The notes beneath the pieces were generated by a model that was given only the letters and a program-made list of their open reading frames with translations, ran no database searches and was not told the DNA's origin. The position numbers were made by a program, and so were the translations under genes. Of a DNA stretch of 18,551 nt, positions 1-8,193 are shown piece by piece. This stretch comes from Defluviitaleaceae bacterium (GTDB lineage: Bacteria > Bacillota > Clostridia > Lachnospirales > WQUN01): positions 1 through 18,551 of the forward strand of contig WRKK01000344.1 in assembly GCA_009782245.1 (NCBI GenBank), written 5' to 3'. Within the stretch, counting starts at the first letter, position 1, and each line of letters starts with the position of its first letter.

Positions 1-292
1 CTGTTATGGCTTGTACTGCTTTTGCACAAGCCATAATTTTGTTTTTGGGAATAGGCTTGGCGGTTTTTACCGAAAGCATTGGAATATCGCCGCCATGCAC
101 CCGCACCGAGGTTGCTATGTTGCGGGTTGGGTTGGTTATTTCTTCCTTTGCGTAGGTTTCGCCTATTTTGCAGGCTTGCCCTTTGACGGTTATGTTGGTT
201 TTGTCGGTTTGCTGGCTTTCTACTGTTAGTTCGCAGCCTAGCGGACAGCCAATGCACGTTATAATGTCAACACAAAGCATCTCGTTATTCAT
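1..292 (-). CDS. DUF1667 family protein, partial (C-terminus beyond window)
   Basis: The reverse strand is open from an ATG at 292 to the window edge (97 codons, no stop). The translation has the DUF1667 pattern: C13, C16 and C20 in a CIGCPLGC motif, a fourth cysteine at C41 (GQAC), then NPTR at 54-57 and a VKTAKPIPK stretch near 75-83. Family members are about 120 residues, so roughly 25 are missing. In many Clostridia and Spirochaetes such proteins sit beside an FAD-dependent glycerol-3-phosphate dehydrogenase-like pair; a metal or Fe-S role for the cysteines is plausible but unproven, and that partner would lie outside the window. An AGGAG sits just upstream of the ATG. The start overlaps the end of the hydrolase gene by 8 nt, so the two are probably translationally coupled. 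The family call is firm; the function is not. Confidence 0.85.
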   Translation of the reverse strand, partial: MNNEMLCVDIITCIGCPLGCELTVESQQTDKTNITVKGQACKIGETYAKEEITNPTRNIATSVRVHGGDIPMLSVKTAKPIPKNKIMACAKAVQAIT

Positions 293-911
293 TTTTGTAA
301 TCTCCTAAAATATCAATTTGGCACATCGCCATTGTGTTAAGTGCCTCTATGTGGCTTTTTGGCGTTACACCCGCGCAACAATCGGCATTTACGGCTATTT
401 GCACGGTTGGCAACATATTTTTCAGCATTATCGCATTAGAAACCACGCAAACATCTGTGCACAAGCCGATAATCTCAATTTTATAGTCAAAAGATACGTT
501 AATATCGTGGTCAAAAGTTAGCAGGTTTTGCTGTTCTTGCGGTGGGGTATAGCAATATTCTTCCAAAAAACGTACCAAAGCGGTACTGCCAAAAACTGGC
601 TTTTTTATTATGCTATCAGGAATCTTATCTGTGGTGCGTTTGGTGGAATTGTTTTGCCACGCTGTTATAACGGGCTGGCTGATTTGCCAGCCGTGCGTGT
701 CTTTAATGCAATGCTCCACGGGCAATTTTTTGCCCTCGGGCGTTTGCAAGTAGTTTGGCGGGTGCGTATCTTGTGTAAACAAAATAAGTTCGTTTTGCGA
801 GTCCGCTATCCTTTTAACAACGTTGGGAACAATCGCAACCGCCTGTTGTGTGCCTAAACTGCCATCGATAAAATCGTTTTGCATATCTACAACAATTAAA
901 ATTTTGTTCAT
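285..911 (-). CDS. Cysteine hydrolase (isochorismatase superfamily), nicotinamidase-like
   Basis: A 208-residue isochorismatase-fold hydrolase. The catalytic triad is visible: D9 (VVDMQNDF), K104 (KKPVFGST) and C155 (GLCTDVCVVSNA). D48-T-H50 and H67 (PVEHC) match the metal-binding positions of nicotinamidases. The likely reaction is nicotinamide to nicotinate plus ammonia, in the cytoplasm, feeding pyridine-nucleotide salvage. The nearby nadE supports this but does not prove it, since the superfamily also hydrolyses other amides. It lies in an operon, 27 nt after the CDP-alcohol phosphatidyltransferase gene and overlapping the DUF1667 gene by 8 nt. An AAAGG precedes the ATG. The plus-strand ORFs across the same bases are shadows. 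Confidence 0.85.
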   Translation of the reverse strand: MNKILIVVDMQNDFIDGSLGTQQAVAIVPNVVKRIADSQNELILFTQDTHPPNYLQTPEGKKLPVEHCIKDTHGWQISQPVITAWQNNSTKRTTDKIPDSIIKKPVFGSTALVRFLEEYCYTPPQEQQNLLTFDHDINVSFDYKIEIIGLCTDVCVVSNAIMLKNMLPTVQIAVNADCCAGVTPKSHIEALNTMAMCQIDILGDYKNE

Positions 912-938
912 AATTTTAGCCTTTCACATATTGGATTT

Positions 939-1502
939 TTAGGCGTTTTTCCTGAAAAATAGCCCTTTTATGTTGCTGTTGGGTTTTTTAGTAGATGCGT
1001 TTATTATCAACTCTTCCAAAAAGGCGAACATTGCAATAACGCACAAAATAAGCAACAATATGTTTATGTTTAGCAAGAGGTACAATAATGGGAACAAGAA
1101 CAACGCAAAAGCGATAAATTTGTTCGCATATGTATGTAATACAAGTATTTCCCTAAAGCGGATAAACCCAACCGCTATTGAAATAAAGCGTATTGCCAGC
1201 AACAGTGCAATCCAAGCGATAAATACTGGCGAAAATTCGTCCACGCGCGGCAATATCCTAAACAGGGCAATTAGCCCAAACAAGAAATCCGCCGAGCCGT
1301 CTAATGCTGCGCCTAGTTTGCTAGTTGTGTTGGTGTAGCGGGCTATCGGGCCATCTATCATATCAGTAAGCCCCGCCAACGTGTACAATAGCATAAACCC
1401 GAATGTAAACGGCTCTAATACTAGTAGCGGCAGACACAAAAAAATTCTCATAATCGAAAGTGTATTTGGTATGTAACGTACAACTTTCCTTGACATAGTC
1501 AT
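939..1502 (-). CDS. CDP-alcohol phosphatidyltransferase family membrane protein
   Basis: A 187-residue integral membrane enzyme from the ATG at 1502. It carries the full family signature DG-x2-AR-x8-G-x3-D-x3-D, with D47, D50, G51, A54, R55, G64, D68 and D72, which binds divalent metal and the CDP-alcohol. Most of the rest is hydrophobic, giving about five or six membrane spans. The family moves a phosphatidyl or phospho-alcohol group between CDP-diacylglycerol (or CDP-alcohol) and an acceptor alcohol; phosphatidylglycerophosphate synthase is the commonest member, but the substrate cannot be fixed from this sequence. The reading frame continues upstream to a TTG at 1550, but GGGGG lies 8 nt before the ATG at 1502, so I chose that start. 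It follows the thioesterase gene in the same operon. Confidence 0.88.
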   Translation of the reverse strand: MTMSRKVVRYIPNTLSIMRIFLCLPLLVLEPFTFGFMLLYTLAGLTDMIDGPIARYTNTTSKLGAALDGSADFLFGLIALFRILPRVDEFSPVFIAWIALLLAIRFISIAVGFIRFREILVLHTYANKFIAFALFLFPLLYLLLNINILLLILCVIAMFAFLEELIINASTKKPNSNIKGLFFRKNA

Positions 1503-1528
1503 AGTATAAACCCCCTTAAATAAACCTT

Positions 1529-1550
1529 TTTTGGAACAATTTTGGAACAA
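1529..1550 (-). repeat. Perfect 11-bp tandem duplication
   Basis: TTTTGGAACAA occurs twice in a row between the thioesterase stop and the phosphatidyltransferase start. It is non-coding if the start at 1502 is right. Confidence 0.8.
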
Positions 1551-2296
1551 TCAGCAAATTTCTGCTGTAAAAACGGTGTGCTCGGCTGTTGTGCCGATAA
1601 TGTACAGCGTGTTTTGGTGCTGTTTACATTCTACTAATATTTGCTCGCCAATTTTTGCTTCGGCTAGATAGTTAAAATGCACCTGTTGCCAGTTGGTGGG
1701 TGCGTTTTGGGTTTTGGGATTTTCGGCGGCTGGCTGGGATATTTTTTCTACTACGTTAGCTATTAAGTTGCCGTATATTGCGTTGTTCATGTGATAATTT
1801 ACGTCTGTTTCGCTAAACTGCACGGTATGCGTATAAGATGCTAGTGTTACGGCATTTTGGGGCAGTTCAAATTTTTTTACCTCTAGTTGTACATCTAACA
1901 AGCCGTGTGCGGGAATTGTTACTGGCAACGCCTTTGGTCTGCGAACCCGCCGCTCGGCTACATCGATAAGCACCCACAAGCCCGTCCATTCGGCTATTTT
2001 AGTACCGTTGCAATCGTACAAATCGCCGTTACGCCTAAATGTGCCTTTTGTAATTTCCGCTGGCCATGTGCGTATTGTTGCCGTTTGCTTGAACTTAGCC
2101 CATTGCATAATGCGAACAGAAAACCGTTGCAATACAAACGTTATCCCCAACGGAATAATAACATCTGTACCAATGCCCAATTTTTCGGCATTAGCACCAG
2201 CCGCCAAATTTATATGCTGTAACAATGCGGTCAGCGTAACATCTCCTCTAGCGTTAATGTCGTAAAAACTAAAAAAAATGTCGTTTTTGTGTATCA
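1551..2296 (-). CDS. Acyl-ACP thioesterase (double hotdog fold)
   Basis: A 248-residue protein of the bacterial FatA/acyl-ACP thioesterase family, which cleaves fatty acyl groups from acyl carrier protein. The first hotdog domain covers about residues 1-130, with a TGLWVLID strand that is typical of the family. The second begins near 150 and carries D165-V-N167-Y-H169-M-N171-N172, the family's catalytic Asn/His region. The ATG at 2296 is preceded by AAAGGAG at good spacing; a GTG at 2306 would overlap that site, so it is rejected. It is the first gene of the lipid/NAD-related operon running down to the window edge. A GC-rich repeat element lies about 35 nt upstream. I see no convincing -35/-10 pair. 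Confidence 0.85.
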
Positions 2297-2329
2297 TTCT
2301 GCACACTCCTTTTGTACTAAGTCAACTTC

Positions 2330-2392
2330 AAAACCGTGGGGCGCTGCCCCACACTCCGCAAGGAGCGCGCCCCTTGACCCGCTAAATTTTTA
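2330..2392 (+). repeat. GC-rich intergenic repeat, copy A
   Basis: Begins AAAACCGTGGGGC and ends CCCCTTGACCCGCTAAATTTT. It contains the hairpins GTGGGG/CCCCAC and CAAGG/CCTTG. It lies about 35 nt upstream of the thioesterase start. Confidence 0.85.
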
Positions 2393-2465
2393 ATGGTTTT
2401 TTGCAAATTACAAGTATGTTTCGCAAATTGTTTGGTATATAAAATTGTTGCAAAACCAGTAATAC

Positions 2466-2488
2466 TGCCCTTGACCCGCTAAATTTTT
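2466..2488 (+). repeat. GC-rich intergenic repeat, truncated copy overlapping the nadE stop
   Basis: Only the right end of the element (CCCTTGACCCGCTAAATTTTT) remains. It abuts and overlaps the nadE stop codon at 2487-2489, so element insertion or recombination may have set the end of the gene. Confidence 0.7.
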
Positions 2489-4340
2489 AGCTAAGTTCAT
2501 TCAGCCAAACAGCGGACATTGCATCACTAGGCATTTCCCAATCGCCGTGCGGCGACAGGCTTACAGAGCCAATTTTAGGGCCGTCGGGCGAACAGTTTCG
2601 CTTAAATTGTTGCGAAAAAAATCTTGTGTAAAAAGTTTTTAGCACGGTTTTTAGTTCATCACGGTGGTATTTGCCGCTAAATGCGTAACAGGCAAGTTCC
2701 AAAATAGTTTTTGGCGAATGACCTTTGCCGATCATGTGATACAGAAAAAAGTCGTGAAGTTCGTACGGGCCTAAAATATCTTCGGTAGACTGTACAACGG
2801 CGGATTTTTCGGGTTTTCCTGATTTGCCCGATTTTTCTGGCTTTTCTGGCTGGTTTGGCGAATTTACTGGCAATAATTCTGGGCTGATTGGCGTATCTAT
2901 TATATCGTTTAGTACATCGGTTAGTTCCAGCTGGGTATCGGCGATATATTTAATTATACAACTAATTAAAGTTTTTGGCACACCTAAATTTATGCTGTAC
3001 ATACTCATGTGGTCGCCGTTGTAGGTGGAAAAGCCCAGGGCAAGTTCGGATAAATCGCCTGTGCCTAGCACGATGCCGTTGTTTTGGTTGGCTAGATCCA
3101 TTAAAACCATGGTACGCATACGGGCTTGAGCGTTTTCAAAAGTAACATCGGCTATATCGGGCGGGTGGTTTATGTCGGCTAAATGCCGCTTTACGCTTTC
3201 GGTAATATCGATTTCGCAACAGCGGATTTTAAGGGATTGGCACAAGCGATGTGCATTGTTGCGGGTGCGGCTGGTAGTGCCAAAACAGGGCATAGTAATT
3301 GCCAAAATATTGGATACAGGTTTTTTTAGTTGGGCGACCTTTTTAGCCACCAGCAACGCCAAAGTGGAATCCAGCCCGCCCGAAACGCCCACAACGATAG
3401 TAGCCGCCTTTGTGTGATTTAGCCGCTTTAGCAATGCCATTGTTTGAATGTTCAAAACTTCCTCGCACCTAGCCTGTAGTTTGGCGGGTTCGGTTGGCAC
3501 AAACGGCGTAACCGAAACGTGCCGTGTTAATGCCGTGCAGGCAAAATCCATTGTAAAGTAGGTTGTTTTTATTTTTTCGGTTTTTTCGGACTTTTCGGAC
3601 TTTTCGGACTTTTCAAATTTTTCAATGGCGTTTTGGCGTTTTTTGTGTTGAATCGCCGTTAAGTCTAGTTCCGAAACTGCCCACCCTTTGCCAAACGGTT
3701 TGGACTCGCTTAGCAGAGTGCCATTTTCGTAAATAAGGTTATGCCCCGAAAATACAGTGTTTGTGGTGCTTTCGCCGTAGCCAGCGTTTGCATACAAGTA
3801 ACCACAAGCAAAACGCCGCGATTCGCCTTTTATTATCGTATGCCGATAATCGGCACTGCCAATCAACTCGTTATCGGCGGCAAGATGCACAATAATAGCC
3901 GTATCGGGGATAATTTGTGTATTATGGCTTAATCTAACAGAAAAGCTAAAATTGGGCTTTTCGTCGCATCTAAACAAATTTGTTGCGGTTGCAAAATGCG
4001 GAACAGTTGCCAAAATATGCCCTTTTTTAATAATTGCCACCGTATCGTGGTTATCATCGTCCGATAAGCCCGAAACGCCCAAAACCGTCATAACATCGTA
4101 ATATTGCGTAGTATCAACCAGCCGATAAAAAGCATTCCGAGCCGACTCTATCAGCCGTTCCTGAAACATTAAATCGCCGCAAGTAGCACCTGTTATACAA
4201 AGTTGCGGCAAACACAACAGGCTAATTTTTTCATCGCTTGCACGTTCCATCAAATGGCGAATCTGCTGTACATTATAATTGCAATCAGCAACCCGTATAC
4301 CAGGCGTTGCCACAGCAACTTTCACATAATTGTCAAACAT
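2487..4340 (-). CDS. nadE: NAD+ synthetase with a degenerate glutaminase (nitrilase) domain
   Basis: A 617-residue NadE of the two-domain, normally glutamine-dependent type. The C-terminal synthetase half is intact: the PP-loop GVSGGLDS ends at residue 325, followed by GTGDLSELALG (427-436), YNGDHMSMY (440-448) and VPKTL. It joins deamido-NAD and ammonia using ATP. The N-terminal nitrilase half (1-230) keeps its frame (TGxTCGDL, LIGSADYR, GESTTNTVFSGH, ENGTLL) but the glutaminase triad is gone. The base Glu is Q46 (codon CAA), the Lys after VP is H115, and the segment carrying the nucleophilic Cys (normally EICEDLW) is shortened by about 40 residues with no Cys. The enzyme is therefore probably ammonia-dependent. 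Two low-complexity EKS/EKP stretches (about 241-256 and 499-513) come from 9-bp tandem repeats. Start: ATG at 4340 with AGGAGG 7 nt upstream. Confidence 0.93.
   Translation of the reverse strand: MFDNYVKVAVATPGIRVADCNYNVQQIRHLMERASDEKISLLCLPQLCITGATCGDLMFQERLIESARNAFYRLVDTTQYYDVMTVLGVSGLSDDDNHDTVAIIKKGHILATVPHFATATNLFRCDEKPNFSFSVRLSHNTQIIPDTAIIVHLAADNELIGSADYRHTIIKGESRRFACGYLYANAGYGESTTNTVFSGHNLIYENGTLLSESKPFGKGWAVSELDLTAIQHKKRQNAIEKFEKSEKSEKSEKTEKIKTTYFTMDFACTALTRHVSVTPFVPTEPAKLQARCEEVLNIQTMALLKRLNHTKAATIVVGVSGGLDSTLALLVAKKVAQLKKPVSNILAITMPCFGTTSRTRNNAHRLCQSLKIRCCEIDITESVKRHLADINHPPDIADVTFENAQARMRTMVLMDLANQNNGIVLGTGDLSELALGFSTYNGDHMSMYSINLGVPKTLISCIIKYIADTQLELTDVLNDIIDTPISPELLPVNSPNQPEKPEKSGKSGKPEKSAVVQSTEDILGPYELHDFFLYHMIGKGHSPKTILELACYAFSGKYHRDELKTVLKTFYTRFFSQQFKRNCSPDGPKIGSVSLSPHGDWEMPSDAMSAVWLNELS
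2802..2855 (-). repeat. Degenerate 9-bp repeat inside nadE (EKP/GKS units)
   Basis: Six imperfect 9-bp units of the same family. They encode EKPEKSGKSGKPEKS in a surface loop of the synthetase domain where homologues have a short unrelated segment. Confidence 0.75.
3572..3625 (-). repeat. 9-bp tandem repeat inside nadE (EKS units)
   Basis: Six 9-bp units; on the coding strand the core unit is GAAAAGTCC. They encode EKF-EKS-EKS-EKS-EKT-EK in the linker between the glutaminase and synthetase domains. Confidence 0.9.
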
Positions 4341-4359
4341 AAAAAAACCTCCTATTGCT

Positions 4360-4388
4360 ATAATAATTTATTTTTTTGGCTTTGTCAA
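4360..4388 (-). promoter_or_regulatory. Promoter of nadE
   Basis: On the minus strand a perfect TTGACA (4388-4383), 17-nt spacer and TATTAT (4365-4360). The start would fall at about 4353, next to the AGGAGG, leaving a very short leader of about 13 nt before the ATG at 4340. Confidence 0.6.
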
Positions 4389-4405
4389 GTGTTGAAAATC
4401 AAGTG

Positions 4406-4475
4406 CAAAACCGTGGGTGCCCGCCTGCCGGCGGGCAGCGCCCTTGCGGGGTGTGGGGCAGAGCCCCACGGTTTT
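4406..4475. repeat. GC-rich intergenic repeat, copy B, inverted ends
   Basis: The AAAACCGTGGG end is present at both sides in inverted orientation, so the whole 70 nt can fold into one long hairpin with an 11-bp outer stem and T runs at each edge. Inside is a perfect TGCCCGCC/GGCGGGCA hairpin (4418-4437). It lies between the transglycosylase stop and the nadE promoter and could act as a bidirectional terminator. Confidence 0.8.
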
Positions 4476-4481
4476 AAGGTT

Positions 4482-5066
4482 TCAGCCACCACCCGAAAAC
4501 AGACCATAAAACCGCAATAGTTGGGTGTAAATCCAGGTTCGTTGTTGTACTCGTTGAATGTAGTTTCGGGTTTCCAAAAAGGGTATGTAGGATAGGGTTA
4601 GACCGTCTTCGGAAAAGCGTTCGTCTTGTAGCCAGCGGTTTACGTTGCCGATGCCAGCGTTGTAGCCGCTTAGGATTAGCGTTTTATCGCCGTCAAAATA
4701 ACGCCAAAGCCAGTTCAAAAAGTATGAGCCTATTGCGATGTTGTCTTCTGGGATAAATAGTGTTTCGGCGTTGTAATACTCGAAGTTCATCATGTTGGCG
4801 ACCCATTCGCCCGTTTCGTCCATAACTTGCATTAGCCCGCGCGCGCCACGGTGCGAAACAACGTAAGGTCTAAACGAACTTTCCGCATGAATAACCGCCA
4901 AAATAAAGGCTGGCTCGAAGTTACCCGCATTTTGCTTGATTATTTCTAAATGCCTTATCGGGAAATATAATTGTACCACAAAAATACCTGCCGCCGCCAG
5001 CAAAACGCCCAACAAGCCAAACGAAATTATTAGGATTTTAATTTTTTTTGCTGTTTTTCTGGTCAT
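4482..5066 (-). CDS. Lytic transglycosylase, SLT/GH23 family, membrane-anchored
   Basis: A 194-residue protein with one N-terminal membrane segment (about 10-33, LIISFGLLGVLLAAAGIFVV) and an extracytoplasmic SLT domain. The motifs are ordered as in GH23: catalytic E62 in HAESSF, GLMQVM at 77-82, SGYNAGIGNV at 133-142 and ETRNYIQRV near 165-173. It should cut the glycan strand of peptidoglycan, forming 1,6-anhydromuramic ends. I chose the ATG at 5066 because it overlaps the coaE stop as ATGA; an in-frame ATG at 5084 would add six residues. Neither has a strong ribosome binding site, so translational coupling to coaE is likely. The coaE-transglycosylase pair is common in Clostridia. Downstream comes an inverted GC-rich element. 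Confidence 0.9.
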   Translation of the reverse strand: MTRKTAKKIKILIISFGLLGVLLAAAGIFVVQLYFPIRHLEIIKQNAGNFEPAFILAVIHAESSFRPYVVSHRGARGLMQVMDETGEWVANMMNFEYYNAETLFIPEDNIAIGSYFLNWLWRYFDGDKTLILSGYNAGIGNVNRWLQDERFSEDGLTLSYIPFLETRNYIQRVQQRTWIYTQLLRFYGLFSGGG

Positions 5067-5653
5067 CGGAACGATCTTGCCCATTCGGTTAATTCGTTTT
5101 GCAAATCGTCTAAACTGCCGTTGTTTAGGATAATTTTAGTTGCAGTTTCTTCGGCAAGGTTGGTTCTGCGTTGGTTTTGCATTCTCGCTATTGCCAACGC
5201 CTCGGTTATTTGATCGCGGGCAATAATGCGGTTTAGCCGCTTTTGGCGTTCGGATTTCACTAGCCAAACTTCGTTGCAATGGCGGTGCAGATTGGCTTCT
5301 ACTAGCAAAACGGCATCTACCACTATAAAATAATTGCCCGATTGCTTCGATTGCTTGATTTCTGCCACAATTTCATTTTCTACTAGCGGGTGCAAAATTT
5401 TTTCTAGCTGGGTCAGCTTGTCTTTGTTGGAAAATACAATAGTTGCCAGCTTTTGACGGTCTATTAAAATTTTCTTGCTGTCCAAAATTTCTTCGCCAAA
5501 TGTGGATATAATTTTTGCCCGTGCCGCATTTTCAATTATTTTGTGCGTAATTTTGTCTGCGTTTATGATATACGCACCCATTTCTGCAAGCATAGTGCAA
5601 ACGGTTGTTTTTCCGCTGCCTGTTTTGCCTGTTATTCCTATTATTGTCGTCAT
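5063..5653 (-). CDS. coaE: Dephospho-CoA kinase
   Basis: A 196-residue dephospho-CoA kinase, the last enzyme of coenzyme A biosynthesis, which phosphorylates the 3'-hydroxyl of dephospho-CoA. The Walker A loop GKTGSGKTT is at 9-17. NADKITH (31-37) carries the conserved Asp. The LEKILHPLVENEI region and the lid sequence (RQKRLNRIIARDQITEALAIARMQNQ) follow, and the length is normal. It starts 17 nt after the GH9 stop and overlaps the transglycosylase by 4 nt (ATGA), so the three form one transcription unit. In many Clostridia coaE follows polA; here a GH9 gene occupies that place. Confidence 0.95.
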   Translation of the reverse strand: MTTIIGITGKTGSGKTTVCTMLAEMGAYIINADKITHKIIENAARAKIISTFGEEILDSKKILIDRQKLATIVFSNKDKLTQLEKILHPLVENEIVAEIKQSKQSGNYFIVVDAVLLVEANLHRHCNEVWLVKSERQKRLNRIIARDQITEALAIARMQNQRRTNLAEETATKIILNNGSLDDLQNELTEWARSFR

Positions 5654-5670
5654 GCTATCTACCGCTTTCT

Positions 5671-8130
5671 TTATAGTTTTTGGGATTTTTTTAATATTTT
5701 TTGTGCTGCTAAAACTAAAAACATATAATTAGACGAACCGCCGCCTATTACGTATTCCACCTGCTGCCACAAATACGGAAAAACCAACAGTTCTGGGAAA
5801 TCGGGACGTATTAGCGCCGTGCCAGATATAACCCCGCCTGGAATATACGACCAATCCGCTCGGTTAAGCCCATAGCCCACCGTAGCCGATTTTGCCCCAA
5901 CGCCCGAGGCAAACGACATTGTATTTGCACCTGGGTGGCAACCTAAAACAAAATTAAGTGCATTAAAAACCAAGTTTGGTGCAAAAATTTCGGGGTATTC
6001 CTTGTGCAGAAAATAATATTGGCAACCCAACTTTTGGATATTCCAGCCAGCGCCCCAAATATGCGGACGATACGGAATACCATAAGGCGTTTCGGCACTT
6101 TGCTGGTCAAATTGCTGCTTTAGAGTTTGCAATGCCCCCTGTAACGCTTGCGAAAATGGCGAACTGTTAAGTTTTTTGTCAACTCGGGCAATAAACCAGG
6201 CTGTGTTGCTGATGTTTTCCGTTATAAAATCCACTTCCGCTAATAAGTGCTGTTTGTAGGATTCTTGTTGCGTGGTTAAAAATAGTTCGGCGGCGGCGTT
6301 TAGTTTTGCCAGTTTTTCGGCGGTTGTTAGGTTTGTTGCGGTTGCCGAAAAGTCGTATATTTTGTAGGTTTCGCAAGCGGCGTGTAATGATTGCTGGGCT
6401 AAAGTATCGTTAAAACCTGTTAAAGCCCGTGCGGCGGCGGCTAAATGGGCGGCGGCGGATAGTTCTCTTGCTGGGTTTTCTTCTGTGAACAGCCAGCGAT
6501 CGTCTTCGTTGCCTGTAATTCCGTCTGTTACGGCGGAACTATCGCCCAAAATAACGTATTGCCTAAGGTTATTTTCAATAATCCCCCTATAAAACCGCCC
6601 TAAAGCGTTATAAGCCGATATTACCGACAAAACGCCGTGTTCTATTTGTTGCAAAATATCGTTTTTGCCGTCTGGTTGGTGTATTTCTACTGTTTTTGCG
6701 GCTTGGTCGATTGCGGTAACATCGTAGTTTACGTTAAATTCCTCGTAAGCCAAGGTTAGCATATAAAATTCCATGCTTTGCGATTCAATGCGAATGTCAA
6801 AATCGCCAGCATCGTGCCAGCCGCCAACATTCACGCCAGGAATAACCTCGCCAGGAGCGTATTTTGTCAACGTGGAATCGCCCTGTACATAGCCGTCAAA
6901 ATGGTTGTAATTTATTGGAGCCATTTTAGCGTCGTCGTGGTGGCAATAATCGTGCCAAACTCTGTATTTTTCCATTACTCGCATATGGCACATTTGAACA
7001 GGCAAAAAATATTCTAGCACAGGTTGCCAAACTCCTCTATCGTAAATATCGCGCGCAATGCGGAAAACGGGCGTTTCTGCTGTATCGTAAACCACTTTAT
7101 ATAGCCCCTCTTCGCTTATTTCCGAAAAATCAAATTGCAAATATTTATACCGCAAAAAATTGCCCCATTCTTCCGCTTTAGCCGAAAATACTTCTGTAAA
7201 CCCGTTTTCTGTTAGGTTATATAGTTGCGGCTGACTGGATTTTTTGTTTTCGTCATTTTTTTCGCCTTTTTCGTTTGTTTCATCAAACAACTCAATCACA
7301 GCAATTTTTGGCTGATTAACATGATAACCCACTTGCGAAACTTGCACAACTGGCGGATATTGCCAATCTTCCACGATATTGGGAGTTATTAGCCATTTAA
7401 CGGCATTTTTGGTAGTATTTGCAGGAATTTCGCTGCTTATGACAAACCAGCCGTTATTATGGTTCATTCTGCCGTCGTATAATTTTAGCGGCGTTTTGGA
7501 CATTGTTTCTATTGTAAAGCGGTTAAGCGGCTCGTTGGGAGTGCAGGTAAAGCGGTTGCCGATTGCGTACGGTTTAGCGATAATATTATCGGCAAACATT
7601 GGGTTATAGGCAAGATTTTTGTAATCGTTTTCAAACACTAACAGCGGTGCATTGGGTTGTTCTGGGAAAATGCCCGTTTGTTCGTCCATAATCCAGGGCT
7701 TGCCGATTAACGCACCTGGGAATAATTCCATATTAAACGCCATTTTGCCGATAAAATTCGGCGGAATTTCGCGGCTTAAATCCAAAGTAACTTCCACGGC
7801 GTTTTCCACGGCTTTTACTGTTACGGTGTAATCCAGTTCCAAATCGGGATAAACCATGGGGTTAAAACCCTGTAAATGCCGTGTTTTATCGGGGTAACTT
7901 AACTTGGTGGTAATTGTGGTTTCGTCTATTATGCGGTCGTTTTGCTTGGGAACGGGCTGCCATTGCCCAGGAGTTTGCTCAAAACGCAGGTCGCCGTTGG
8001 TTGCAATGCGGTTGCCGTGCATTATAATGCTAACCCCCGATTGATGCCCCTCGGGGTAAATATCGTCAAACGCCATTATATTAACGCCTTTATGCCGAAA
8101 ATAGCCTTTTTGCAGGTCAAATTTTGCCAT
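5671..8130 (-). CDS. Glycoside hydrolase family 9 enzyme, apparently cytoplasmic
   Basis: An 819-residue GH9 protein. Residues 1-255 form an extra beta-rich N-terminal region I do not recognise. About 258-360 is the CelD_N-type Ig-like domain (QVSQVGYHVNQPKIAVIE). The (alpha/alpha)6 catalytic domain runs from about 365 to 815, with the base/nucleophile pair D440 and D443 in GGWHDAGDFD and the candidate acid E792 in WQQVEYVIGG. The usual cellulase motif near the C-terminus (xPHHR) is replaced by YGLNRADWSYIPGG, so it belongs to a divergent, non-classical branch. There is no signal peptide, no carbohydrate-binding module and no dockerin. It therefore more likely trims imported beta-linked oligosaccharides than attacks cellulose. 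The ATG at 8130 has a full AGGAGG. It is the first gene of the GH9-coaE-transglycosylase run. Confidence 0.85.
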   Translation of the reverse strand: MAKFDLQKGYFRHKGVNIMAFDDIYPEGHQSGVSIIMHGNRIATNGDLRFEQTPGQWQPVPKQNDRIIDETTITTKLSYPDKTRHLQGFNPMVYPDLELDYTVTVKAVENAVEVTLDLSREIPPNFIGKMAFNMELFPGALIGKPWIMDEQTGIFPEQPNAPLLVFENDYKNLAYNPMFADNIIAKPYAIGNRFTCTPNEPLNRFTIETMSKTPLKLYDGRMNHNNGWFVISSEIPANTTKNAVKWLITPNIVEDWQYPPVVQVSQVGYHVNQPKIAVIELFDETNEKGEKNDENKKSSQPQLYNLTENGFTEVFSAKAEEWGNFLRYKYLQFDFSEISEEGLYKVVYDTAETPVFRIARDIYDRGVWQPVLEYFLPVQMCHMRVMEKYRVWHDYCHHDDAKMAPINYNHFDGYVQGDSTLTKYAPGEVIPGVNVGGWHDAGDFDIRIESQSMEFYMLTLAYEEFNVNYDVTAIDQAAKTVEIHQPDGKNDILQQIEHGVLSVISAYNALGRFYRGIIENNLRQYVILGDSSAVTDGITGNEDDRWLFTEENPARELSAAAHLAAAARALTGFNDTLAQQSLHAACETYKIYDFSATATNLTTAEKLAKLNAAAELFLTTQQESYKQHLLAEVDFITENISNTAWFIARVDKKLNSSPFSQALQGALQTLKQQFDQQSAETPYGIPYRPHIWGAGWNIQKLGCQYYFLHKEYPEIFAPNLVFNALNFVLGCHPGANTMSFASGVGAKSATVGYGLNRADWSYIPGGVISGTALIRPDFPELLVFPYLWQQVEYVIGGGSSNYMFLVLAAQKILKKSQKL

Positions 8131-8164
8131 TTTTTTCCTCCTAAAAATTTTCTAAAATAAATTG

Positions 8165-8193
8165 TTGCAATTCTACCAAATATATTATATAAT
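8165..8193 (+). promoter_or_regulatory. Promoter of 6S RNA
   Basis: TTGCAA (8165-8170), a 17-nt spacer and a consensus TATAAT (8188-8193). The predicted start is about 8200, about 30 nt before the closing stem of the 6S RNA, which is consistent with a processed 5' end. On the other strand the same AT-rich stretch is upstream of GH9, where I see no equally good pair. Confidence 0.7.

Noticed and set aside
11..229. A 72-codon plus-strand ORF
   Set aside because: It is antisense to the DUF1667 gene, which has the conserved cysteines and NPTR motif.
970..1338. A 122-codon plus-strand ORF
   Set aside because: It is antisense to the CDP-alcohol phosphatidyltransferase, whose full catalytic signature is intact.
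1503..1550. The longer TTG start for the phosphatidyltransferase
   Set aside because: It would translate the ribosome binding site and an 11-bp duplication. The ATG at 1502 has a well-spaced GGGGG.
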